Origin: Haladaptatus sp. R4
Lineage (GTDB): Archaea; Halobacteriota; Halobacteria; Halobacteriales; Haladaptataceae
Assembly: GCF_001625445.1 (NCBI RefSeq)
Contig: NZ_LWHG01000033.1
Span: 123,800-187,799, forward strand
Reading direction: 5' to 3'
DNA: 64,000 bases
A model generated the notes under the pieces. The model had not been told where the DNA came from. It did no database searches and saw only the letters and a list, made by a program, of their open reading frames with translations. This document shows, in pieces, positions 53,584 to 63,274 of the stretch (positions are counted from its first letter, which is position 1; the number at the start of each line of letters is the position of its first letter). A program made the translations under genes and the position numbers.

Positions 53584-54963
53584 TTGAGTAACTACAGTGA
53601 CTGGATTCAGAACGCCATAGTTAGCGCGTTACCACAGCTTTTGACTCAAGGTTTCCAGCTCAATAATCGAGAACTGGCAACCCTCGCTTGGCTCGTAGTT
53701 TGTCTTATCACCCTCACTGTGGCCGCACTTTCGGGCCGCGATCTATGTTCCACCTTGGTTGGGCACCTGAGAATGGCAGTTTCTCCTAAGCTAGTTATCT
53801 TGTGGATTACCTATGGTGCATGGATTCTGTTATTCATCGTGGTTGTAGATCAATTTGTGATCTGGAACCCCGTGCTAACAAAGGGCACTCTCGTGTGGGG
53901 CCTGACTACAGGGATCGCGATGTTCGTGGGGTTTACAGAAGCAGGCAGTCTCGAATACTTTCGGGAGGAACTCTCCACCGTGCTTAGCGTGATAGTTCTT
54001 GTTGAATTCTTTCTAAATGTAGATCCCTTCCCGCTATGGTTCGAATTTCTCTTACAACCAATCTTATTCTTCTTCACAGTCGCTCCAGTTGTCGCCAGGG
54101 AGCCTGAACAACAGAAAACTTCGCGGCGCGTAAGGAACTGGATTTTCCTTATCCTCGTGCTTGCGATTGTCGTTAAAACCGCCCAATCACTGTCCACATC
54201 TTGGCAGACATTGAATTGGAAATTTTTCGCGCTCCAAGCAGTGTGGCCTATGTTGCTAGGCGTCTGGGTCTTGGTGCTTGTTTTCCCGCTTGCGATTTTT
54301 TCGAGCTACGAAAATGCGTTCGTCCAACTTAGGACATCTCGCGATAATCCTACGGGGCTGTGGAAGGCCAAACTTGGCCTCATACTGGCACTGAGGCTCC
54401 GACTCAAATGGATTCGCGAGGCATCCAAAGGAGGTAGTTATGAAGTCGCCAATGCGGAATCCGTCAGTGGTGCCTATGAGGCGGCCAAACATTACAAGGC
54501 TGATTTAGTTGCTGAAGAGCGTCAAGAAGTAGCGTACCAGGAAAATCTCGTGCGTTATGCGGGGTCCACAGAACTTAACGAGGGGGGTCGTCCCCGAGAC
54601 AAGCGCGAGTTCCGGGAGTCCGCTCGTGCTTTGAAATGGCTTCATACATGCCAGATGGGATGGTACGAACGTGAACCGGAAGGGTACAAACCAAACTTGA
54701 TTGAACGCTTCGGAGATGATTTCACAAGGTCTGGTCTGGATATCCCTTCCGGAATCACGTTGGAGGTGTCTGACGATGGAGAACGGTGGTATGCTTGGAG
54801 ACGGACACCAGGGGGTCACTGCTTTGCGATTGGAGCAAGCAAGGAACCTCCAAGTGAATGGCTGTATGACGGGCCAGAGCCACCACAGGACTTCCCAGGT
54901 ATCGGGTCTGAGTGGGGTGATTCCCCCTTCTCCATGGATGAATGCCCTAATTGGTATCCGTAA
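53584..54963 (+). CDS. Large membrane protein of unknown function
   Basis: 459 residues, TTG start preceded by GGTGA 7 bases upstream. About seven membrane segments lie in the first 250 residues, then a soluble C-terminal domain with Trp-rich end motifs (GERWYAWRRTPGGHCFAIGA, about 397-416). No family recognised. Paired with the KTSC gene upstream. A sensor/effector role in defence is possible from position only. 54964-55271 shows no gene. Confidence 0.65.
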   Translation: MSNYSDWIQNAIVSALPQLLTQGFQLNNRELATLAWLVVCLITLTVAALSGRDLCSTLVGHLRMAVSPKLVILWITYGAWILLFIVVVDQFVIWNPVLTKGTLVWGLTTGIAMFVGFTEAGSLEYFREELSTVLSVIVLVEFFLNVDPFPLWFEFLLQPILFFFTVAPVVAREPEQQKTSRRVRNWIFLILVLAIVVKTAQSLSTSWQTLNWKFFALQAVWPMLLGVWVLVLVFPLAIFSSYENAFVQLRTSRDNPTGLWKAKLGLILALRLRLKWIREASKGGSYEVANAESVSGAYEAAKHYKADLVAEERQEVAYQENLVRYAGSTELNEGGRPRDKREFRESARALKWLHTCQMGWYEREPEGYKPNLIERFGDDFTRSGLDIPSGITLEVSDDGERWYAWRRTPGGHCFAIGASKEPPSEWLYDGPEPPQDFPGIGSEWGDSPFSMDECPNWYP

Positions 54964-55271
54964 TACAGTAATGGCTGAGTGACAGTGCAAAGCATCCATC
55001 ACTCAACTAACAAGGGGGACGATCGACGCAACTCAGTGAGTTCTTCAAGGTTTCCCTTTTGTGATTAGATCCCTCAAATTATTCTAAACTGTCAAATATG
55101 TCGATACCGAGCTTTCTTCATATGGCCATGGGAACAACGCTCTATCATAAATTGGACTCAATCTGGCAGATAGTATCTCCAACGTTGTGCGAACGGTGCT
55201 TCTACCAATACGAACCAATATAGAGTTTGAATGTACACATCTTGATGGTATTCTAACTCCTCGGCTTCCGT

Positions 55272-56585
55272 ATGGACAGCGAACTTGAATACTGCATCAA
55301 CCAATTAGCGGACGTCGTCGAAGAGAACGATGATGGTGCCTCTACGTATTCGGGGTCAGAAGCAGTTAGACTACATCGGTCCCTCTCACCAATTCTTCTT
55401 GAGGAGCTTGCGCTGGATCCTGATAATCTTAGAATCAATGCAGGTAGAGTCGAATCCGAATTAAGCAATCTTCTTCTAGAAGCAAAGCATGAGGCGAACC
55501 CTGCACAGTATGTCGAAACTCACCTCGGCGAATTTAAAGATGATCTGTACGCCAAATCGTTAGAGAAGTATGTTATCACATTTCCACTGAATTTCGATCG
55601 AATGAAACGTGATCTAATTCCGGATTCTATTCGAGTGGCCGATGTTACTTTTCAACGCCTTCGGCGTGGCGAGTGGAAAGATAGGTTTCTCCCTAATTCG
55701 GATGCCGACAAGCCTTATTATGCCTCGGAAAACAAACTGGCACAGTTTCTCAAACGAAGTCCAAACGACATTGACAATCATCGCTTCACCTATTGGTTTG
55801 TCGAATACAACGCTCGCGACAATTTATATGCAGTCAATCGGGTGATTGATCGGTTGGAAATCCTGCTTGGAATGCTTAATTTCTCCTCAGAATTTGGTAA
55901 AGAACAGACGTATTCGAGCAGTCAAGGGCCATGGCCAGACCGGTGGGCCAGCCTTCGACAACCATTCGTCTATCTCCTTCACTCCGATGATGGGTATCAA
56001 ACTCATTACTGGAGCGATGATCCCAGCCTGCAAAAACCAGATAAACCCCACAGCAGTAATGGAGAAGTCTTTGAGACTGTGTTCGACTCATTGCCTACCT
56101 TCGAAAACGAACAGCCATTAGATGGTCGTCTACTCAATGCATTCCGAGCGTTTCAGTCGGCAATTACCGAGCCAGAAGAACGTGAATCATTCTTCGAGTT
56201 CTGGCGCGGAGTTGAGATTCTAACCCTCGTTGAACGGGATGAAGCGATGCCAAATGTCGTGAATCGAGCCTCGGCCCTCATTGAATGGGATGATCCAGAA
56301 ATAGGACGAATACGCACTGACCGATGCCTAAACAAACGAAATGCGTATGTTCACGAAGGTGCTGGATTACGGGTAACGGTTCCCGATCGAAATCTCGTCA
56401 AAACCCTGTTGGAGTCGCTGATGAACTTTTACCTTGAGCGTCGTACTGTGTGGAGTGTCGAGGACATGAGATTCGTGCTGGATAATTTCACGGCAAGTAA
56501 CGCAGTTGTGGAGCATCTCCGACAACAGCGAGAGAAAGAGCTAGAACTGATCGACTGGATTGAGACCATCGCTGATCAGAATTGA
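55272..56585 (+). CDS. HEPN-domain protein (ApeA-like C-terminus)
   Basis: 437 residues. The C-terminal third has the HEPN RNase motif CLNKRNAYVHEG (Arg about 354, His about 359, RNx3-4H), preceded by SFFEFWRGVEILTLVE, as in ApeA-like HEPN proteins. The N-terminal 280 residues are without known fold. HEPN RNases are common effectors of abortive infection. It is monocistronic-looking, between two membrane-protein genes. 56586-56907 shows no gene. Confidence 0.7.
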   Translation: MDSELEYCINQLADVVEENDDGASTYSGSEAVRLHRSLSPILLEELALDPDNLRINAGRVESELSNLLLEAKHEANPAQYVETHLGEFKDDLYAKSLEKYVITFPLNFDRMKRDLIPDSIRVADVTFQRLRRGEWKDRFLPNSDADKPYYASENKLAQFLKRSPNDIDNHRFTYWFVEYNARDNLYAVNRVIDRLEILLGMLNFSSEFGKEQTYSSSQGPWPDRWASLRQPFVYLLHSDDGYQTHYWSDDPSLQKPDKPHSSNGEVFETVFDSLPTFENEQPLDGRLLNAFRAFQSAITEPEERESFFEFWRGVEILTLVERDEAMPNVVNRASALIEWDDPEIGRIRTDRCLNKRNAYVHEGAGLRVTVPDRNLVKTLLESLMNFYLERRTVWSVEDMRFVLDNFTASNAVVEHLRQQREKELELIDWIETIADQN

Positions 56586-56907
56586 AGAGGCTGCTACCAC
56601 TTGTTAAGAAGCACCGTTGCGAATCGGATAAGGAAGACCAAGCTACCAACCTTCCCAAGATCGGAAAACAGCGACGAGACGAAATGAGGAATCACTGCGG
56701 GTACGCTGAGCCATAATACGATGCTAGCGACCACGAATCTAAGGGTTTAAAGCGCATTCCAGTATCCGCCGAAGTATATCTGACTCACGCTATTGGACTG
56801 TTCCTTTGAGAAGCTCTCGGTGGGTGCACATTCGTTTCTTCACCAGTATCAGTTAACAGGCCGATTAAAACATAACACTATAGGAACGTCAGATAATTCC
56901 CCTATCT

Positions 56908-58698
56908 ATGCCGGACCTTCTCATCTTCACACTTTTCGCAACTATCGTCGCAATCTATGGTGTCCTTCCCCGATACCGGCAACTCCGTGTCGGATATAGT
57001 CTCGGAAACAAACGTTCTATTGCCTTTCTTAGCTTCTTCGGCCTCATCATCATTGCAGGGTACGTCGGTGGACTCCTTTTACAACCTAATGGCAAAGAAT
57101 CTCTCGGAACCATCAGTACTGGCTACACTCCGATTGAAATCACGCAGTTTACAGTCAATTTTGTGGAATTAGGGGCGGCACTGGTTATTGTTGGTGTGTT
57201 CATCAGTGTCTTCGGAAGCAAGAGCGTCCGGATCCGGAACGAACAATTTCTCCTTAGCATTCTCCGAGAACTCTACAACAGAGGTGAATACGGAACCTTA
57301 GTTGATGTTATCAGTGACAACTATGTTCCTCTCGTTAACCACCCTGAAGAGCCGACAGCGCCCGGCAATGAATCCTGGTTTGAGGTTTTATCGTCTGTCG
57401 ATATCCCTGGAGAGGAAGGACCACAGGGAGAAGACGATGATCCCTCAATTCCCACGAGAGTCATCGACAAGATCGAGGAGACAGTGCCTGGAGGGTGGAT
57501 AGAACGTCTACGCGACAAGGTAAGCTTGAAACGACAACAAGCGCGATATCGATTTAAGCGGCTGCAGTATCGTTTAGCGGATACAGCTGAGGAGGCAACA
57601 GAATATACAGAGTCCCTTCTGTTAGATCCGGAATTCAGTGCGAAACACCCCACTTTGGACCCTGACCTTGGGATTGACATTATCGGAGATGACTCCCTAA
57701 ATGGATTCCGACGCCGGGAATTTACTCACAGGTACCTGACTACGTTACTCAAGACAGAGAACAGTCTACTTTATCGAAATATCGAAGATAATATGGGTGG
57801 GCGTGGTGTATACAGATACCGAATTGACCCGGATAACCGCCTAATCTATGCGTTGTTGTCGGACTGCTCGCGAGTAGAGACGTTGGATGTGTACAAGCCG
57901 GTTGGTGATACTGCTGAGAGAATTCTTCGAGAGCAAGGCAAACGGGACTACGATAAGTACCACGATCAGCGGTTAACCTCTTCTAATATGTCCGATGACT
58001 ACATCTTCAGTGACCCAATCTATGTTGCGATCATGTTCTTCGATATCATGGTGAGCGAGTCGCTCTATCAGCGGATGGAATGGCACATGTGGCTGTACTA
58101 CTACGACTCAATCACGCGCTTGATCTGCGAGAATTATGAGCTGACAGAAGAGAGTGATCGGACGGCTGAGTGGCCGAATGATTACTCTAGGTTGCTCTAT
58201 GAGATAACAAGCAATATGGTTGATTGGCTGGAGGCGACAGAGGAGATGGTGACGAAGGAGGAATATGATGTATCAGTTGAAACTCCGACAGATGATGAAG
58301 AAGAGCACGAGGAGCAGTATGCCGACTTTATCAAGCTGGATTCAATCGATGATCACAGAGGTGCAAATATTCCCAAATCTACCGTGATATGCTTATTTTC
58401 TTGTCATAAACGGATTCTAACGACTGATGAAATCCCCAAGCAGTTCAAAGAGTATATTACGGACATTATCTTTCGGTGTTGTGTTGAGCTTCGGAAACAC
58501 GACGAAGGAACGTTATTGTGGAAGTATACCGAATTGATGCTGTATTGTCTTGAGTCGGAAATCAATGACTCTCGTTCGGGTCACAAGTATCATCATGAGT
58601 TACAGTCCGTTTATGATGGTGAGGTTCGGCACGAGGTTGTGGTGAAGTCGATGACTGGTGGTGATCTCGTCGATGAGTTAGACGACCTGATACTGTAA
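56908..58698 (+). CDS. Membrane-anchored protein next to McrBC
   Basis: 596 residues. Three membrane segments lie in the first 110 residues (LLIFTLFATIVAIYGVL, FLSFFGLIIIAGYVGGLL and LGAALVIVGVFISVF). The remaining about 480 residues are soluble, helical and highly charged, with no motif I know. It ends 67 bp before mcrB on the same strand. A box near 58735 could give mcrB its own promoter. It may be a membrane sensor or effector added to McrBC. Confidence 0.68.
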   Translation: MPDLLIFTLFATIVAIYGVLPRYRQLRVGYSLGNKRSIAFLSFFGLIIIAGYVGGLLLQPNGKESLGTISTGYTPIEITQFTVNFVELGAALVIVGVFISVFGSKSVRIRNEQFLLSILRELYNRGEYGTLVDVISDNYVPLVNHPEEPTAPGNESWFEVLSSVDIPGEEGPQGEDDDPSIPTRVIDKIEETVPGGWIERLRDKVSLKRQQARYRFKRLQYRLADTAEEATEYTESLLLDPEFSAKHPTLDPDLGIDIIGDDSLNGFRRREFTHRYLTTLLKTENSLLYRNIEDNMGGRGVYRYRIDPDNRLIYALLSDCSRVETLDVYKPVGDTAERILREQGKRDYDKYHDQRLTSSNMSDDYIFSDPIYVAIMFFDIMVSESLYQRMEWHMWLYYYDSITRLICENYELTEESDRTAEWPNDYSRLLYEITSNMVDWLEATEEMVTKEEYDVSVETPTDDEEEHEEQYADFIKLDSIDDHRGANIPKSTVICLFSCHKRILTTDEIPKQFKEYITDIIFRCCVELRKHDEGTLLWKYTELMLYCLESEINDSRSGHKYHHELQSVYDGEVRHEVVVKSMTGGDLVDELDDLIL

Positions 58699-58765
58699 GC
58701 GCGGGTCCGCCAGTCTTTCATTAGTTTGCGATAATCTAATATGTTCTGAGTCTAAAGTAACACCA

Positions 58766-60034
58766 ATGAGTAAATCGAGTTTAAATGACGGATATAATTT
58801 GGAAGACGCGATTCGGCTGCAAGCAGAAATTTTCCGCGAACAGGACACTGCCAAACGAGTTATCAACGGTGCAAATGACGCTGCAGTGATTGAATTTCTG
58901 TTAGGGAAAGATAGCCAAAATCCTGTCGAGACCCCCATCGACGAAGTTCATGATGGAAAGCGAGGTATGGGAGAGATTCGGAGAGCCATTTTACGATCTG
59001 ATGAAGCAAGTGCTGAATTGAAGCGTGAAGTAGCAACACGTGAGGATTCAGTTAATGACTATGAGACACTTGTACCGGACTCTGTCTTAGACAATGCATT
59101 GGGAGCTCTCGCAATGAATAAACCAGTGGTCCTAACCGGGCCAACTGGGACTGGAAAAACAACCTTTGCTAAACAACTCGCGAAGATGACGTGCGTTGGT
59201 TACGATATCTATACTGCATCACCATCGTGGACCGAACAAGATATCATCGGGCAAATTACTCCAGACTATTCTAGCGGTCAAATTTCATACCGTAAGCAAG
59301 CAGGATATGTTTCAAAAGGGGTTCAACAAGTTAGGGAATTCGAAGAGAAATGGGCGGTCATCATTGATGAGATGACGAGAGCGGATATCTCGCGGATATT
59401 TGGCCCCTTGTACACTGCTATCGAAAATCCAAGCCAGACGATTTTCGAACCAGATAGTGGCCCTACAGTAGAACTCGACCAACGGTTGAATATTATTGGT
59501 ACCATGAACGTGTCGGATCGGACAGTCAATGAACTCGATAATGCGATTACTCGACGTTTCGCGATGATTGAGATCTCGAGTTTCGAAAAGGAGGACCGAG
59601 ATACGTTATTCCGAAACTGGGGAGAAAAACATCTTGATAAAACAACGGTTGATGTTGATCGTCTAATCGAGCTATTCCATAGAGATTATGAACAACTCAA
59701 TGGAGAAGCAGATGATAAAAGTATCATTCAATTTGGACCAATGCATTATAAGGACGTTGTGAGCTTTTTAGAAGCAGTTTGTAAAAGCAGAACCGACACC
59801 GATGACCCTGGTGTCGGTAGATATGAAACTCGTCCTGCTGAGGCAGTTGGTGAAGCTTTCCAAATTTACATAATACCGAGATTGTTGAACGAGGCAACCT
59901 ACCCTCAAATCCAAGAACTCCTCCAGCATTATCAATCGCTGAACAAAGAATTCGACGAATTCGATCTATCCTCCGCAGTGGAATTGATCGAAAGACGACA
60001 CCAGTCTGATGAACGGCGGATGGGTCGGTCATGA
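58766..60034 (+). CDS. mcrB: McrB-type AAA+ ATPase
   Basis: 422 residues. An N-terminal about 100 residues of unknown fold take the place of a modified-DNA reader. The McrB-type AAA+ domain follows: Walker A GPTGTGKTT (125-133), Walker B VIIDEMTRADISRIFG (198-213), sensor 1 IIGTMNVSDRTV and arginine finger ITRRFAMIEI. It normally powers McrC cleavage of modified DNA using GTP; the guanine-specific motif is not certain here. ATGA overlap with mcrC. Confidence 0.88.
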   Translation: MSKSSLNDGYNLEDAIRLQAEIFREQDTAKRVINGANDAAVIEFLLGKDSQNPVETPIDEVHDGKRGMGEIRRAILRSDEASAELKREVATREDSVNDYETLVPDSVLDNALGALAMNKPVVLTGPTGTGKTTFAKQLAKMTCVGYDIYTASPSWTEQDIIGQITPDYSSGQISYRKQAGYVSKGVQQVREFEEKWAVIIDEMTRADISRIFGPLYTAIENPSQTIFEPDSGPTVELDQRLNIIGTMNVSDRTVNELDNAITRRFAMIEISSFEKEDRDTLFRNWGEKHLDKTTVDVDRLIELFHRDYEQLNGEADDKSIIQFGPMHYKDVVSFLEAVCKSRTDTDDPGVGRYETRPAEAVGEAFQIYIIPRLLNEATYPQIQELLQHYQSLNKEFDEFDLSSAVELIERRHQSDERRMGRS

Positions 60035-61878
60035 GTTTAGCTAGCGGGGTATCTGACAGTAGTGGTGTACCCACGCTAGACGATCGTATCGAAGTAGAAG
60101 AACATGAAGAATTGGTCATAGAGAAGTTTCCAAAGGACATCGCGAAGCAGTTAGAACGTGCTGCTTTCAAACCCGGCGACTCTAAAAATACCTATATAAA
60201 GCACCAAGAGTCGGCACTTGACTCCAGTAAAATCTCTGTTGTTGAAGTTAAATTGGAGGAAGATCAGCTCGTAATCTCTGTAGGAAATGCTGTCGGAATA
60301 ATAAATCTGACACCCAATTCTAAGCTGCAAATAAATCCAAAAATCGGATGGAACCACATCCTCAAGATGTTCTTGGCAGTACAAGAAAAAACTAGGACAT
60401 TCGATTATCATGGGATCCCAATTCGAGAGTTCTTAGCGGATGATCTTGGTATTGAAGATGTCTTTATCATTGTAGCAGCAAATTATCTAAATAGCCTCCA
60501 ATCTCTCTTTCAGAACGGGTTTGTACGAAGGTTAGAGACAAAAAGAGTTGAAGCGATCCAGGCATCAGGGCGAATTGATATTGAACGTAGCTTGAGGAAC
60601 AATCAGTTGTCAAATGGTGTTCCAAAACAACACTTTATCCAGCGGGAAGTAAATTACAACGTTACTGTTAATTCTCTTGTCTACCGGGCTGGTATAGAAC
60701 TCTTGCGTCTTTTCCAATTGTACTCTCAAGACTACCTGCACTCCGGATACTTTCGAGTATTTTCTCAGCTCGAGGATGCTTTACGTCGAATGGAAAAATA
60801 TGGCATAGTTGACGACCAAATAACTCCCAGACAGGCAGCGGAGCTCTCTATTGGCGATTTACACCCTCAACGGCATTACTATCGCGATGCAATTCAGGTA
60901 TCTAAAACTATATTATCGTCTACTATTGGTGAACCTCTTGATGAGGGTAGAGAAGAGCTCACAATGGATTATATCCTCAGTATGGATACTCTATTTGAGA
61001 AATATTCACAGTCAGTACTCGAATCTAAAATTAAAGAGCTATCAGATGATCCACGATACCCTGAATTGGATGATATTGAGGTCAATCCAGAATCATTGAG
61101 CTTGTTTTCGGATACTAACCAATATCGAGTAGATCCGGACCATGTTATTCGACAAGATAGTGAACCAATAGCGATTATCGATTCAAAATACTATGCGATG
61201 AGCCACTCCCCGTTAAAGGATACATATGCTCGATCCCGGTTGCTAGGATATGGTTATCGGCTAGAAGTCAATGAGCTCGCATTTCTCTGTCCACTAAATA
61301 GTGACGAGGAACATCCATTTGAAGGCCGAGAGGGTAACTTGCGGGTAATTGCTCCAAGTGAATTTTCTACCGATCTCTTCGAAGAGCGTGTCCGTTCCTA
61401 TCTGCACGAAATATTTGATATTTCTGCTAATGACATCCTTATTGATGAGTTGGAAAAACGGATTGTTTGCCATCCAAAGGTGGATGATAATTCGATTGAC
61501 GTGCTACTTTCATCGGAATTCTTAGAGGCTAAGGCACTCGTAGCAGATGCATATTCTATCCTTCGGTATTCTACGAAGTTATCTCACACTCGATTGGATG
61601 CAATTGACATTAACCCCTCCTATCATAAGGTCCAAGAATATCTCGAACAATCCGTTGAGGGCTACGATTACGCTGTTCCTTTGTTTATCTCTAGTGGTGA
61701 AGAAATCCCCAAACCAACTGGCGGTCAGGAGAACGAGGACGAAACGCCATTACCGGGTTATAGTGATGAAGATAAAGAATGCGAACGGATTCAAGTCCAC
61801 TGTTTCAATGTCACCAGTGATGGTGGATTGAAGGATTGGAAGATAATGCCACCATTAGTTATTGATTGGAAAAAATAA
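60031..61878 (+). CDS. mcrC: McrC-type nuclease subunit
   Basis: 615 residues, longer than the usual 350-450. The N-terminal region (about 70-330) includes the McrC core (LQINPKIGWNHILKMFLAVQ; RIDIERSLRNNQL). The PD-(D/E)xK site appears as VDPDHVI, then PIAIIDSKYY (about 365-390). An extra C-terminal domain of about 190 residues follows (CHPKVDDNSIDVLLSSEFLE onward), possibly a partner interface. Coupled to mcrB by a 4-bp overlap. Confidence 0.88.
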   Translation: MSLASGVSDSSGVPTLDDRIEVEEHEELVIEKFPKDIAKQLERAAFKPGDSKNTYIKHQESALDSSKISVVEVKLEEDQLVISVGNAVGIINLTPNSKLQINPKIGWNHILKMFLAVQEKTRTFDYHGIPIREFLADDLGIEDVFIIVAANYLNSLQSLFQNGFVRRLETKRVEAIQASGRIDIERSLRNNQLSNGVPKQHFIQREVNYNVTVNSLVYRAGIELLRLFQLYSQDYLHSGYFRVFSQLEDALRRMEKYGIVDDQITPRQAAELSIGDLHPQRHYYRDAIQVSKTILSSTIGEPLDEGREELTMDYILSMDTLFEKYSQSVLESKIKELSDDPRYPELDDIEVNPESLSLFSDTNQYRVDPDHVIRQDSEPIAIIDSKYYAMSHSPLKDTYARSRLLGYGYRLEVNELAFLCPLNSDEEHPFEGREGNLRVIAPSEFSTDLFEERVRSYLHEIFDISANDILIDELEKRIVCHPKVDDNSIDVLLSSEFLEAKALVADAYSILRYSTKLSHTRLDAIDINPSYHKVQEYLEQSVEGYDYAVPLFISSGEEIPKPTGGQENEDETPLPGYSDEDKECERIQVHCFNVTSDGGLKDWKIMPPLVIDWKK

Positions 61879-61899
61879 TCATCGGTAAATCACCCCGGA

Positions 61900-62145
61900 C
61901 TATTCCCTGGGAATCCACCAAATAACCACCCGCGAACTCAACTTCCCACGTTCCAACTTACCCTGCTCATGTAGCTCCTCGAGCCGCTGATGCACTGGTC
62001 GCCGTTCCATCTCGACCGTATCTGCGACCCACCGAGCAGTCACCGCCGGAAACTCGGACTCACGAATCACTCGAAGAATATCGTCATCACTCGTTTGCTC
62101 CGCAAATCGTCCCTGCTTGTCGCGCTCACTCTCGTTTTCAGTCAT
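61900..62145 (-). CDS. Small winged-helix regulator
   Basis: 81 residues from MTENESERD (62145): winged helix DILRVIRESEFPAVTARWVA, then RRPVHQRLEELHEQGKLERG, common in haloarchaea. Divergent from the SWIM gene across the 34-bp repeats. A TATTAAG box on its strand at about 62170-62177 is 27 bases upstream. Confidence 0.8.
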   Translation of the reverse strand: MTENESERDKQGRFAEQTSDDDILRVIRESEFPAVTARWVADTVEMERRPVHQRLEELHEQGKLERGKLSSRVVIWWIPRE

Positions 62146-62170
62146 AGCCCAAAGTACCGCAGCCACTTAC

Positions 62171-62263
62171 TTAATACCGAATCCCACATAGGATACCGAA
62201 ATCTTTAATACCGAATCCCACATAGGATACCGAAATCTTTAATACCGAATCCCACATAGGATA
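62171..62263. repeat. 34-bp tandem repeats (2.7 copies)
   Basis: Units start at 62171, 62205 and 62239 and are near-identical. Each full unit holds ATACCGAA twice. They fill the divergent promoter region between the winged-helix gene and the SWIM gene, and each carries a TTTAATA-like box. They look like regulator-binding sites or plasmid iterons. Confidence 0.85.
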
Positions 62264-62268
62264 TGGTA

Positions 62269-62336
62269 GGAAGAACGGTGCCCTCGGGCGTGTGTAGAAA
62301 CGCGCCGGGTGCTCTAACACCCGGCACCGGTCTTCC
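62269..62336 (+). ncRNA. Candidate structured leader RNA, three-way junction
   Basis: P1 pairs 62269-62282 with 62323-62336 (13 of 14 pairs). P2 pairs 62287-62292 with 62301-62306 (one G-U) around an 8-base loop. P3 pairs 62307-62311 with 62318-62322 around CTCTAA. P2, P3 and the 3' arm of P1 are contiguous, and only four bases are unpaired at the junction. A TTTAATA box centred near 62240 predicts transcription starting almost exactly at P1. The 3' arm ends two bases before an ATG (62339). It may control translation of the SWIM gene or be a DNA structure at an origin. Confidence 0.6.
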
Positions 62337-62338
62337 AA

Positions 62339-62749
62339 ATGGAATCTCGAAAGACCATGTCAACGAAATCGCCTAGTGAACTTGAAGCTGACGAGACGGC
62401 ACAGAAACGCGCACAATGGGAACAATTTTCCTTCGACGTCGATGCCCCCGGACTCATCGAAGTGACCAACGAGAGCCACGAGAACCCCGCTGAACACCAA
62501 TACACGGTCTCCATCGACGACGTGACCGAGGAACTGATGGCCTGCACCTGTCCGCACCACGTCCACCGGAACGCATTCTGCAAGCACATGACCGCCGTCG
62601 AGAACGCAACCGACGACGGGACGCTTGAGGCCTTCCCGTCCGAGGACAACGAAGACGATGCCGAACCCGAAGATTGCGACTGTGAGGGCCTCGGTGACTT
62701 CCCGTGCTGGCCGTGCGTGAGGACCGGACGGAAAGAGCTGCCGAACTAA
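62339..62749 (+). CDS. SWIM zinc-finger protein
   Basis: 136 residues with a SWIM motif CTCPHHVHRNAFCKH (about 69-83; C-x-C-x8-C-x-H) and an acidic, Cys-containing tail (CDCEGLGDFPCWPC). SWIM proteins in haloarchaea occur with recombination and plasmid genes. Starts at 62339 (close to the structured leader) or 62357 are both possible. Confidence 0.82.
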   Translation: MESRKTMSTKSPSELEADETAQKRAQWEQFSFDVDAPGLIEVTNESHENPAEHQYTVSIDDVTEELMACTCPHHVHRNAFCKHMTAVENATDDGTLEAFPSEDNEDDAEPEDCDCEGLGDFPCWPCVRTGRKELPN

Positions 62750-62836
62750 CCACCGCTTCGTTTTCACTACTTTGTATCAATTTCACTCTTGAAAAGGGAG
62801 CGGACAGGTAATGTGGCGGGTGATCAATGAATCGTC

Positions 62837-63274
62837 CTACGTTGCGGGGTGTACTATGTTTTGATTGCCAAATTTTGTAGCTAACCAACCACCAATTGCG
62901 GCTCCGATGAAACCCAATACGGCTCCAATAGCCAAGATAGCCAGTACAACCAATGGGACGACGATCACCGTAAAGACGATAGCACCGGACCCAAGCCATT
63001 TGGTGGCGATGTCAGAGAGAGGACTGAACGCCATCACCAGTGCTGGAATCGCACCAAGAGCTCCAGCACCGATACCCGTCCGATATATCCTCAGTGCGTT
63101 GCGTTTCGCCAGATAGCCTGCAATCACTCCCCCAATAGTCGCCATTATGAGTGAGTAGATCTCTGGTTCAAAGAACCAATTGTATCCGACGGTCAGTGGG
63201 ATAGATATGAGTCCGCCAATAAGTGCGTATTTCCACTCTGACGACGTCTTGCTAGTTTGATTGAATCTCACCAT
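62837..63274 (-). CDS. DUF5518-like membrane protein
   Basis: 145 residues from MVRFNQTSKTSSEW (63274) with four membrane segments and Gly/Ala-rich helices (GIGAGALGAIPALVMAF; GAVLGFIGAAIGGWLATKFG), the pattern of haloarchaeal DUF5518 proteins. Function unknown. Confidence 0.72.
   Translation of the reverse strand: MVRFNQTSKTSSEWKYALIGGLISIPLTVGYNWFFEPEIYSLIMATIGGVIAGYLAKRNALRIYRTGIGAGALGAIPALVMAFSPLSDIATKWLGSGAIVFTVIVVPLVVLAILAIGAVLGFIGAAIGGWLATKFGNQNIVHPAT

Noticed and set aside
62171..62263. CRISPR array
   Set aside because: The 34-bp units follow each other without spacers and no cas gene is present.
62269..62336. Hammerhead ribozyme
   Set aside because: A three-way junction is present, but the CTGANGA core and cleavage-site pattern are absent.
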